In this document: positions 1 to 6,402 of the stretch, piece by piece
How the letters are laid out: every line of letters begins with the position of its first letter
How positions within the stretch are numbered: position 1 is the first letter of the stretch
NCBI GenBank assembly: GCA_040003255.1
Contig: JBDUCV010000026.1
Location: 1 to 30,490, forward strand
Direction: 5' to 3'
Length of the DNA stretch: 30,490 bases
DNA from: JBDUCV01 sp040003255
GTDB lineage: Bacteria; Actinomycetota; Actinomycetes; Mycobacteriales; Jatrophihabitantaceae
The notes under the pieces: model-generated
The model's input: the letters and a program-made list of their open reading frames with translations, nothing else
Database searches by the model: none
Told to the model about the DNA's origin: nothing
Program-made: the position numbers and the translations under genes

Positions 1-213
1 GTCCCGCAACGCCTGACGCCGGCTTCGCGCAGCCTACGGGCCGCAGCGTGCTCTGCATCAGGTGGAACAGGTGTTCCACCTGATCGTCGAGGCCGACGCT
101 GGAACGAGGGGGACTCGTGAGCAAGCACCCGCTCTGAAGGCCACGCTTTGCAAGATCGAACGAGGCTTTGATCGTCAACGGGGGCAAGATCGTGCCATGG
201 ACGACGACGAGAG
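1..213. other. Region without a supportable gene at the left edge
   Basis: Short open frames exist on both strands, but none resembles a known family, has a good ribosome site or shows convincing codon bias. The frame running through 62-448 on the plus strand is antisense to the more convincing HGG-type gene. The one clear structure is the palindrome at 57-84. A gene fragment running in from the left cannot be excluded, since one frame is open from position 1 to a TGA at 118-120. Confidence 0.4.
57..84. repeat. Perfect 28-bp inverted repeat
   Basis: The arms ATCAGGTGGAACA and TGTTCCACCTGAT are exact reverse complements of 13 bases, separated only by GG. Such a tight, long dyad suits a dimeric regulator's operator or a recombination or element-end site better than an RNA hairpin, because the loop would be two bases. 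It matches no operator consensus known to me. No gene start that it would clearly control lies within the window. Confidence 0.6.
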
Positions 214-492
214 CTACGGCCCGGCGCCGGGCGAGACGGTGACCGACGTCTGGTGGCAGACGTACGTCATAGAGCGCGCGGACGGTGCATCGACGAGGAT
301 GGTGGCCGGGTCTCGGCGCTCTTCATCGGTCGGCTCTCTCATCATTATCTCGGACAGTGCGGTGCGCCGTGCGGCGGCACGGACCGCGTTTGGTGTCTTG
401 CCACCGTGCATCCGACAAACATGCGAGTTAATGAGTGGTCGGTTGTGACAGCGCTCACCCGACCGCTTTGACCGTGCCGTGCATTGCGCCAC
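214..492 (-). CDS. Small Cys/HGG-motif protein of the type found beside phage terminases
   Basis: A 92-residue protein is read from a GTG at 492; an upstream ATG at 561 is possible but would add an unconserved leader. The N-terminal half is characteristic: CTARSKRSGERC, then CRMHGG, with Cys4, Cys15, Cys26 and His29 arranged like a small zinc-binding knuckle, followed by a basic helix (KTPNAVRAAARR). This Cys-rich plus HGG signature is common in small proteins of actinophages and integrated elements, often near terminase or HNH genes; their biochemical role is not established. The C-terminal third (after about residue 55) does not look like the usual helical tail, so the gene may be a decayed remnant. 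Its stop lies about 130 bases from the palindrome at 57-84, and the area has lower G+C than the rest of the window. Confidence 0.5.
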   Translation of the reverse strand: MAQCTARSKRSGERCHNRPLINSHVCRMHGGKTPNAVRAAARRTALSEIMMREPTDEERRDPATILVDAPSARSMTYVCHQTSVTVSPGAGP

Positions 493-875
493 GTCATTCT
501 CTTTTGCTGGTGGTATGCAACGAGCTAATTGCTTACAACGGATCAACGATAGACGGTGCACCGATAAGAGAGGGAGGTACTGTTGCGTTGAGCGAACAGA
601 TGATCACGAGGCAGGAAATCTTCCTGTGAGTCGCATTCAGCAGGTCGCGCATGCCGAGCACTGAGCCATCATCTGCCCCTTGAGTGGGCACTCCGCGGCT
701 TCTGCGAAGGCGGACACAGGAGAATTTTCGGCGCGAAGATCACGAGATCGCTTAACGCAACAATGCCCGCGGCAGCCCTTCGCGGTAGGCCCCACCGATG
801 TCACCCTCGCCAATGTGCAGCGCCGCGCCTATGGTCGGCCTCAGATCAAGTTCGCCAACGACCAGGAGACAACAC
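493..875. other. Gap upstream of the MetE-like gene
   Basis: This 383-base gap is less G/C-rich than the rest of the window. It holds a strong Shine-Dalgarno-like AGGGAGG (571-577) ten bases before a TTG (588) that opens only a 13-codon frame, and a small hairpin CAGGAA/TTCCTG (612-626). Its right end carries the AGGAG ribosome site (864-868) of the next gene. I see no clear promoter, tRNA, or B12 or SAM riboswitch core. Confidence 0.35.
588..629 (+). other. 13-codon frame behind a strong ribosome site (leader or gene relic)
   Basis: AGGGAGG at 571-577 is followed ten bases later by a TTG opening the peptide MSEQMITRQEIFL and a TGA. The TGA falls just after the CAGGAA/TTCCTG hairpin (612-626). 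This could be a leader peptide or the broken start of a lost gene. Chance is also possible, and no homologue is recognised. Confidence 0.15.
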
Positions 876-2018
876 ATGCCCATCCCGACCGAGAACGTCG
901 GCTCGCTGCCCCGGCCAGCCACGTTGCAGCAGGCCATTGCGGACTACGACGCGGGCACGATCGGCTTCGACGACCTGGCCGCCCAGCAGGACGCAGCCTG
1001 CAAGGACTCGATCCAGCGCATGGAGGCCACCGGCGCGCCAATCGTGTCCGACGGCGAGCAGCGAGCCTCCAGCTTCGCCACCTACCCCATTACCGACACC
1101 CTCGCGGGCACCGGGCTGGCCGACAACCTGGCGGCCGACGGGCAGTACTTCGCCATCTTCGACGACGGCCACCACCGACAGCTCCCGCGGCTGACGGGCG
1201 GCCCGTTCCGCTACAAGACCTTCGCGTCGGACTACTTGAGCCAGTCCATCCCGTACGCCACCAAGCCGATGAAGCAGGCGGTCATCGCGCCGTCGATGTT
1301 GTCGCTGCTGTATCCGCTGGACGGCAACCTCGACGGATACACCCGCGAGCAGTTCCTCAGCGACCTGTGCGACGAGGCGGAGAAGGACATCCGCCAGGCG
1401 TTCGCGGCCGGGGCGAAGCGAGTCTCGATCGACTTCACCGAAGGTCGGCTGGCGTCGAAGAACGATCCCCGTAACCCGTGGACGGGCCGGCACATGCTCG
1501 AGCAGTTCATCGAGCTGAACAACCGGGTGATCGACCGGTTCTCGGCGCAGGAGCGGGTCGACATCGGCATCCACACCTGCCCCGGAGGTGACATGGACTC
1601 GGTGCACTCCGCCGACGTGGACTACGCCGAGCTGCTGCCATCGATGTTCAAGATGAACGCCGGCTACTTCCTCATGCAACTGGCCAGCGAGAAGGACAAG
1701 GAGCGGGTGTACCAGCTGGTTGGCGAGCACAGCCGTGAGGACGCCAACGGCGTCGCACAGGTGTGCTTCGTCGGCGTCATCGACCCGTTGAACCCGACGG
1801 TCGAGACGCCCGAGCAGGTGGCCGACGCCCTGGTCACCGCCGCGCGGTTCATCCCGAAGGAGCGGCTGGGTGCGACCGACGACTGTGGCTTCTCGCCGTT
1901 CAGCATCGACGAGAAGCCCAAGCACGGCTCGCCAGATTTCGCCCGCGACGTCGCGTTCCAGAAGATCACGTCCCGCGTACAGGGCACCGAGATCGCCAAC
2001 GAGCGACTCGGGCTCTGA
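876..2018 (+). CDS. MetE C-terminal-domain-like zinc methyltransferase (short cobalamin-independent methionine synthase family)
   Basis: A 380-residue protein starts at ATG 876, with AGGAG seven bases upstream; an in-frame ATG at 798 is discarded because the family begins with the (I)PTENVGSLPRP segment found here at residues 3-13. The fold is that of the catalytic half of cobalamin-independent methionine synthase, a TIM barrel binding a thiol-activating zinc. Likely zinc ligands are visible as H233-T-C235 and C337 (GATDDCGF), and SDGEQRASS (58-66) matches the barrel's substrate loop. Full MetE is about 750 residues, so the N-terminal folate-binding half is absent. Members of this short group include unspecific MetE II proteins and epoxyalkane:coenzyme M transferase. 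Which thiol and alkyl donor are used here cannot be told. The gene stands alone, with a terminator 25 bases after its stop. Confidence 0.85.
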   Translation: MPIPTENVGSLPRPATLQQAIADYDAGTIGFDDLAAQQDAACKDSIQRMEATGAPIVSDGEQRASSFATYPITDTLAGTGLADNLAADGQYFAIFDDGHHRQLPRLTGGPFRYKTFASDYLSQSIPYATKPMKQAVIAPSMLSLLYPLDGNLDGYTREQFLSDLCDEAEKDIRQAFAAGAKRVSIDFTEGRLASKNDPRNPWTGRHMLEQFIELNNRVIDRFSAQERVDIGIHTCPGGDMDSVHSADVDYAELLPSMFKMNAGYFLMQLASEKDKERVYQLVGEHSREDANGVAQVCFVGVIDPLNPTVETPEQVADALVTAARFIPKERLGATDDCGFSPFSIDEKPKHGSPDFARDVAFQKITSRVQGTEIANERLGL

Positions 2019-2043
2019 CCCGCGCGCTCGCACACCCGAACGA

Positions 2044-2081
2044 GGATCGGGCGGGCTGAAGGTTCTCAGGCCGCCCGATCC
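2044..2081 (+). terminator. Hairpin terminator after the MetE-like gene
   Basis: GGATCGGGCGG (2044-2054) pairs perfectly with CCGCCCGATCC (2071-2081). After one G-G mismatch the stem continues with CTGA/TCAG around a six-base loop. No T-run follows, as is usual for actinobacterial intrinsic terminators. It begins 25 bases past the stop codon. Confidence 0.75.
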
Positions 2082-2390
2082 CGAATTGCTCTGCTTACTC
2101 GGCGATCGGCTTAACGCCGGTGCCGGGTGCCGATGACCAGGGCGCCGACCCGGTGTACGACGCGATTGCCGACCTTCTCCAGAGGGCGAAGGGACTACCG
2201 GGCTATGCCGGATGACCGCGACGCGCTACCTGTCTTGGGCGAGTTCTGCGAGCGCCTGCCAATGCTTTGGGTTGGGCATTTGCTTGCCGGATCGCACTCG
2301 GCGGCATGCCCATGAAGTCAGGCGGTGACGCTGCGTCTTTCGTCGCAAGGAGCAAATCCGCATCTTTGGATATCGCCAGACCTGCGACCT

Positions 2391-2399
2391 TGCTAGATT
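2391..2399 (+). promoter_or_regulatory. Candidate extended -10 promoter of the LLM-prenyltransferase operon
   Basis: TGCTAGATT has the extended -10 form TGnTAnnnT. No good -35 hexamer lies 16-18 bases upstream. Transcription would begin near 2406, upstream of the chosen GTG at 2476 and downstream of the alternative TTG at 2398, which favours the GTG. Confidence 0.3.
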
Positions 2400-2475
2400 G
2401 CGAGGCGGCTCCATCGCGGCTCCAATTCACGTCCCAGCAGATCCCTGTTGGCGGCACGTCGATAGGGTCGTCCCT

Positions 2476-4455
2476 GTGGGAAGCCTGGTCCGGCCGGTGG
2501 CGTTGGGACTCGCTTCCTCCGGCGACCTTCGCGACGCCGTGCAGGCGGCCGACCGCGCTCGGCTGGCCGGGCTGGAATCGGTCTGGTTCCACGAGAGTTA
2601 CTTCGAGCGCGATGCCATCACCTATGCCACCACGGTGGCCGCCAGCGTGCCTGAGATCCGGGTCGCTCTGGGCGCGGTGAACGTCAACACCCGACACCCC
2701 GTCCTGTTGGCCATGACGGTCAGCGCGCTCGACGACCTGGCGCCTGGCCGGATCGTGTTGGCGTTGGGCACAGCGCTGCCGCTCCGATTGGCGCAGATGG
2801 GGATCCCGTACGACGCAGAACAGGCGATCGAGCGGATCGAGGCGTCGATGTCGGACTTGCGGCAGCTGTGGTCCGGGGAGCGGTTGCCCACCGCTGCGGG
2901 CATCCCCGACCTCGAGCCGATGTTCCCGCCGGTGCACCGCACGCCGCTGTGGGTGGCTGGCTATCGGCGGGCCTTCCACGAGCTGGCCGGGCGGGCTGCC
3001 GACGGCTACCTCGCCCGGCCGGCGGAGTCGGTGCAGGGGGTCGAGCTTGCGGTGCGGCGCATCGAGGCTGCCGCCGCCGAGGTGGGTCGTGCGCCGGGAT
3101 CGGTCGATGTAGGGGGCTACCTGCTCTCACTCGTGGACGTCAGTCGGCGGGCCGCGCTCGACCGGGCCAAACGAGAGCCGTTCGTCATCTACATGCTCTC
3201 GGTGCAGTCCGACATCGCGATGCGCCGCGTGGGCCTCGAGCCCGAGCTTCGGCACCGAGTCGCCGCAGCATGGCGGGCCGGTGACTATCACGTGGCAGCC
3301 GGGCTCATCCCCGATGAGCTGGTCGATGCGTTTCTGCTGTGCGGGACGCACGACGAGGTCGCCAGCCGGGCTGAGCGATACGCGGCCGCCGGCATGACCT
3401 TGCCGATCCTGCAGCCGGTCCTGCAGACCGAGGAGCAGGTGGCGGCCGTGGTCGAGTCGGCCCGGCTGTACGGAAGCGCGGCTGCCGGCGTCGGATGGGC
3501 GCCCATACCGGTGGCGACCAAGGCGGCCGCTACCAGCGCCCGCTTGCCGCTGCGCCGTCGAATCCGCGCCCTGGTCGAGGTCACCCGGCCGTTCAGCCTG
3601 ACCGCGTCAATTGTTCCCATCGCAGCAGCGGGCGCTCTCGCCGCCGGCCACTCGGCGCTGTCCTGGCCACTGCTGCTGGCGAGTCTGCTTGCCGGGATGT
3701 TGCTGCAGATCGGCACCAACGTGGTGAACGAAATCTACGACGTCCGGCGGGGCATCGACTCGATTACCTCCCCGCGCGCCAGCCAGGCGCTCGTTACCGG
3801 AAGGGTCACCGAGCGAACCGCCTTCGTGCTGGCCGCCGCTGCCTTCTTGCTCGCGGGCGCGATCGGGTTAGGCCTGGTCGCCGTCCGCGGAGTGCCGATG
3901 CTGCTGCTTGGCGCGGCCGGCCTTCTCGGCGGCTGGGGCTACACGGCCCCTCCGCTGCAGTACAAGTACCGTGCGCTCGGGTTGCCCATGGTTTTCCTGC
4001 TCATGGGTCCATTGATGGTAGTTGGCGGCTACTACACGATCACCGGCAACTGGTCCGGTGACGCGGCCATCCTCAGCATCCCGATCGGCCTGCTCGTCAC
4101 CGCGATCCTGCACGGCAACGAGTGGCGTGACATCGGCGAGGACGGACGGGCTGGGATCAGCACCCTGTCCATCCGGGCCGGCCGCCGAATCGCCCATCGC
4201 CTGTACGTCGTGCTGATCGTCGGCGCCTACATCGCGCTGGCCCTAGCGGTCGCCGTTGCTGTGCTGCCACCGCTGTCGTTGTTCGCCGTGCTGTCCTTGC
4301 CGTTGCTGGTCAATGCATTGCGCGCGAGCGAGCTCGGTGCCGCTGGCCAGCAACGCGCCATCGCCATGATCGACCTGCAGACCGCCCAGCTGCATGCCGC
4401 ATTCGGGCTGCTCCTAGTTGCCGGACTGGCAACGGCCGCGGTCTGGCACCCCTGA
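2476..4455 (+). CDS. Fusion of an LLM-class oxidoreductase with a MenA/UbiA-family prenyltransferase
   Basis: One uninterrupted frame codes for 659 residues from GTG 2476; the frame also permits TTG 2398, adding 26 unconserved residues. Residues about 6-335 are a luciferase-like (LLM) barrel, with the family pattern of a strand and helix leading to SVWFHESYFERDA, then NTRHPVLLAMT and LDDLAPGRIVLALGT; such enzymes use FMN or F420. An Ala/Pro-rich linker follows (about 335-362). From about 364 comes a polytopic UbiA prenyltransferase. Its first Asp-rich motif is NVVNEIYDVRRGID (N415-D428) and its second NEWRDIGEDGRAGISTL (N548 onward), closest to MenA. That half should attach a polyprenyl chain to the menaquinone naphthoate ring at the membrane. 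The LLM substrate is unknown. An internal GTG at 3511 (residue 346) could allow separate translation but lacks a clear ribosome site. The next two genes follow within 12 bases or overlap. Confidence 0.88.
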   Translation: MGSLVRPVALGLASSGDLRDAVQAADRARLAGLESVWFHESYFERDAITYATTVAASVPEIRVALGAVNVNTRHPVLLAMTVSALDDLAPGRIVLALGTALPLRLAQMGIPYDAEQAIERIEASMSDLRQLWSGERLPTAAGIPDLEPMFPPVHRTPLWVAGYRRAFHELAGRAADGYLARPAESVQGVELAVRRIEAAAAEVGRAPGSVDVGGYLLSLVDVSRRAALDRAKREPFVIYMLSVQSDIAMRRVGLEPELRHRVAAAWRAGDYHVAAGLIPDELVDAFLLCGTHDEVASRAERYAAAGMTLPILQPVLQTEEQVAAVVESARLYGSAAAGVGWAPIPVATKAAATSARLPLRRRIRALVEVTRPFSLTASIVPIAAAGALAAGHSALSWPLLLASLLAGMLLQIGTNVVNEIYDVRRGIDSITSPRASQALVTGRVTERTAFVLAAAAFLLAGAIGLGLVAVRGVPMLLLGAAGLLGGWGYTAPPLQYKYRALGLPMVFLLMGPLMVVGGYYTITGNWSGDAAILSIPIGLLVTAILHGNEWRDIGEDGRAGISTLSIRAGRRIAHRLYVVLIVGAYIALALAVAVAVLPPLSLFAVLSLPLLVNALRASELGAAGQQRAIAMIDLQTAQLHAAFGLLLVAGLATAAVWHP

Positions 4456-4467
4456 CAGGAGAGCAGC

Positions 4468-5118
4468 TTGTCCTTTCGTCTGCCCCGGCAACCGAGCAAT
4501 GCGGTTATTGCGGCCACACTCGCGGTGGGCTTCGCCTCCTTCGCGCAAACCTTCCGCGGCCCCAAGGCGCGTTTCTGGCAACGGATGACGCGGACCGGTC
4601 TGCTCCTCGGCAGCGCCTCGCTGGCCAGCGACGCGGCGCTTCGGGCCAGCCGTCCGCGACCTCGCGACCTCGCGACCGGTGCGGCCATCGCCGCGTCCTT
4701 GTACGGAGTCTTCCAGCTGGGCGACCGCGCTGCCCGAGTGGTCATGCCGAACGGCGCGGCGGACATCGAGGACATCTACGCCCTGCGGCACATGCGGCCG
4801 GTTCCCGAGATCGCGGCCCGGTTGGCGCTGATCATCGGCCCGGCCGAGGAGCTGTACTGGCGGGGCCTGCTCCAATCGGCTCTCACCCGGCGGTACGGCA
4901 GGACGGTGGGCGCGGCTGCGGCGGCCGGCTGCTACGGCGCGGTCCACCTGGCGAGCGGCAACCCCACCTTGGTCGGCGCGGCGACGGTCGCCGGCACCGG
5001 CTGGTCGGCCTTCGCGGCCGCGGGGGTGCCGATGCCTGCGCTCGTCTTCAGCCACATCATCTGGGACATCTGGATCTTCCTCGTCCAGCCCACGCAGGCC
5101 GTGGCGAAGCCCGCATGA
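4468..5118 (+). CDS. CPBP-family intramembrane metalloprotease-like protein
   Basis: A 216-residue protein starts at TTG 4468, with AGGAGA five bases upstream and only 12 bases after the preceding stop. It is a multi-span membrane protein with the CPBP (Rce1/Abi) signature: motif 1 is E127-E128-L-Y-W-R132, motif 2 ends in H160 (GAVHL), and motif 3 is H196 in FSHIIWD. The fourth motif position carries Asp200 where Asn is more usual. Relatives process or bind prenylated or peptide substrates in the membrane; the substrate here is unknown. Lying between a prenyltransferase and a quinone methyltransferase, and overlapping the latter by ATGA, it is probably transcribed with them. A role in quinone synthesis is only inferred from position. 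Confidence 0.85.
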   Translation: MSFRLPRQPSNAVIAATLAVGFASFAQTFRGPKARFWQRMTRTGLLLGSASLASDAALRASRPRPRDLATGAAIAASLYGVFQLGDRAARVVMPNGAADIEDIYALRHMRPVPEIAARLALIIGPAEELYWRGLLQSALTRRYGRTVGAAAAAGCYGAVHLASGNPTLVGAATVAGTGWSAFAAAGVPMPALVFSHIIWDIWIFLVQPTQAVAKPA

Positions 5119-5807
5119 CGCGCGCGACGCTCGACAAAGACCCGGCCGAGGTCGCCGCCATGTTCGATCAGGTGGCCCCGCGGTACGACCTGACCAACAC
5201 GGTGCTGTCCTTGGGTCGGGATCGTGGCTGGCGGCGCGCCGTCCGCAACGCGCTCGACCTACAGCCGGGTGAGCGGGTGCTCGACCTGGCCGCCGGCACG
5301 GCCACCTGCAGCGTTGCGCTGGCCCGCTCCGGGGCCGAAATCGTTGGCTGCGACTTTTCTCTAGGCATGCTCAGAGTCGGGAAGCGCCGGACGACGGGGG
5401 GCGTCCATCTCGTTGCCGGTGATGCCCTTCGCTTGCCGTTCGCCGACCGGTCCTTCGATGCGGTCACGGTCTCCTTCGGGCTGCGCAACACCGTCGACTG
5501 CGACCGTGCGCTCCGCGAGATGCTGCGCGTGATTCGAGCCGGCGGACGACTCGTGGTTTGCGAGTTCAGCCACCCGACCTGGGCGCCGTTCCGGACGGTG
5601 TACCTGGAGTACCTCATGCGCCTGCTGCCCGCCGTTGCCAGGCGGGTCAGCAGCGACCCGGCGGCGTATGTCTATCTTGCGGAGTCGATCCGTGCGTGGC
5701 CGAGCCAGGCCGAGCTTGCGTCGCGGCTTGCTTCAGCTGGCTGGCGAAGCGTCGCCTGGCGCGATCTCACCGGCGGCATCGTCGCGTTGCACCGGGCGCA
5801 GAGCTGA
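5115..5807 (+). CDS. menG: Demethylmenaquinone methyltransferase (UbiE/MenG/COQ5 family)
   Basis: This 230-residue SAM-dependent methyltransferase starts at the ATG of an ATGA overlap with the CPBP gene. Family landmarks are all present: AAMFDQVAPRYDLTN near the N-terminus, the SAM-binding loop VLDLAAGTATCSVALA (55-70) with acidic D80, GDALRLPFADRSFDAVTVSFG (motif II region, from about 102), LRVIRAGGRLVVCEFS, and the COQ5 signature YVYLAESIRAWPSQ (185-198). It should methylate the prenylated naphthoquinone to menaquinone. The glycine-rich loop reads GTATCS rather than the common GTGD, a modest variation. It ends the three-gene operon and faces a convergent gene 18 bases away. Confidence 0.92.
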   Translation: MTRATLDKDPAEVAAMFDQVAPRYDLTNTVLSLGRDRGWRRAVRNALDLQPGERVLDLAAGTATCSVALARSGAEIVGCDFSLGMLRVGKRRTTGGVHLVAGDALRLPFADRSFDAVTVSFGLRNTVDCDRALREMLRVIRAGGRLVVCEFSHPTWAPFRTVYLEYLMRLLPAVARRVSSDPAAYVYLAESIRAWPSQAELASRLASAGWRSVAWRDLTGGIVALHRAQS

Positions 5808-5825
5808 GCTTGATCGAAGCGCCGA

Positions 5826-6281
5826 CTACCGTGCGCGGCGGGCAACGGCATGCCGCGCGCCGCGACGGGTGACCACGGCGTTCGTGACCTGACGTCCCTC
5901 GGCGGGGTTCAAATCCGTGCGCGCTGCGAGTGCGAACTGCCCGCGCAGCTGCGCAGCCCAGTACGGGTCGGTCGACGATTGCAGCGCCACTGCGACACAC
6001 TGCCCCGCGAGCTCGGAGAGCGCCGGCGGAGCGATCAGCTGCAGCTCGGTGATCTGCGCGGTCAGCGAACGCACTTGCAGGCCCAGATCGGGATGATCAC
6101 GCGGCATCATCAGCAGCTGGTCGAGCTCGCGAAGCACTCGGTGGTACGCCGCCTGCTTGTCGGCGAGCATTCGACGGTGCTCGTGCCGGTTGGCATAACG
6201 CCGATCGGTCAGCCACGCGGCGAGCACGGTCAGTCCAGCGCCGACCAGGACGCCCGCCAACGCGATGATCCCCGTGATCAT
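5826..6281 (-). CDS. Small membrane-anchored protein of unknown function
   Basis: A 151-residue protein reads from ATG 6281, preceded by GGTGAG; a GTG at 6293 would add four residues. Residues 2-24 form one hydrophobic segment (ITGIIALAGVLVGAGLTVLA), followed by a basic stretch (DRRYANRHEHRR) that would keep the C-terminal part in the cytoplasm, and then a long charged helical region that may form a coiled coil. This resembles the many one-span actinobacterial proteins with a cytoplasmic helical domain, but no named family is recognised. The last 20 or so residues are low-complexity Ala/Arg. It is convergent with menG and lies downstream of ligD on the same strand. Confidence 0.6.
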   Translation of the reverse strand: MITGIIALAGVLVGAGLTVLAAWLTDRRYANRHEHRRMLADKQAAYHRVLRELDQLLMMPRDHPDLGLQVRSLTAQITELQLIAPPALSELAGQCVAVALQSSTDPYWAAQLRGQFALAARTDLNPAEGRQVTNAVVTRRGARHAVARRAR

Positions 6282-6402
6282 GCTCCATCTCACCGCGTCG
6301 CGGTGCCGTTACCCGTGAGGCACGCCGCGGCCATCGAGGCAGCGATTCGCACCTCGGCGTCCGGACGAGCGACGGATCGTCCGGGCCGGCCGGCTGCCGT
6401 CG

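Larger units (their letters stand above)
2019..2475. other. Non-coding gap between the MetE-like gene and the quinone operon
   Basis: These 457 bases hold the terminator at 2044-2081 and a candidate extended -10 promoter at 2391-2399. Open frames here are fragmentary and resemble no protein family. No RNA gene or riboswitch was recognised. Confidence 0.4.

Noticed and set aside
444..459. Rex-like dyad TGTGAC-AGCG-CTCACC
   Set aside because: Two inner and one outer positions differ from the Rex consensus. It lies within the coding part of the HGG-type gene rather than ahead of a start, so it is probably chance.
846..2033. 395-residue open frame on the minus strand
   Set aside because: It is the antisense shadow of the MetE-like gene, a usual artefact of high G+C at third codon positions.
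2203..2979. 258-residue minus-strand frame across the start of the LLM-prenyltransferase gene
   Set aside because: It is low-complexity His/Arg/Gln-rich sequence antisense to a clear domain, with no ribosome site.
3511..4455. Separate prenyltransferase gene starting at GTG 3511
   Set aside because: The frame is continuous with the LLM domain and the GTG lacks a ribosome site, so a fusion is the simpler reading; internal initiation remains possible.
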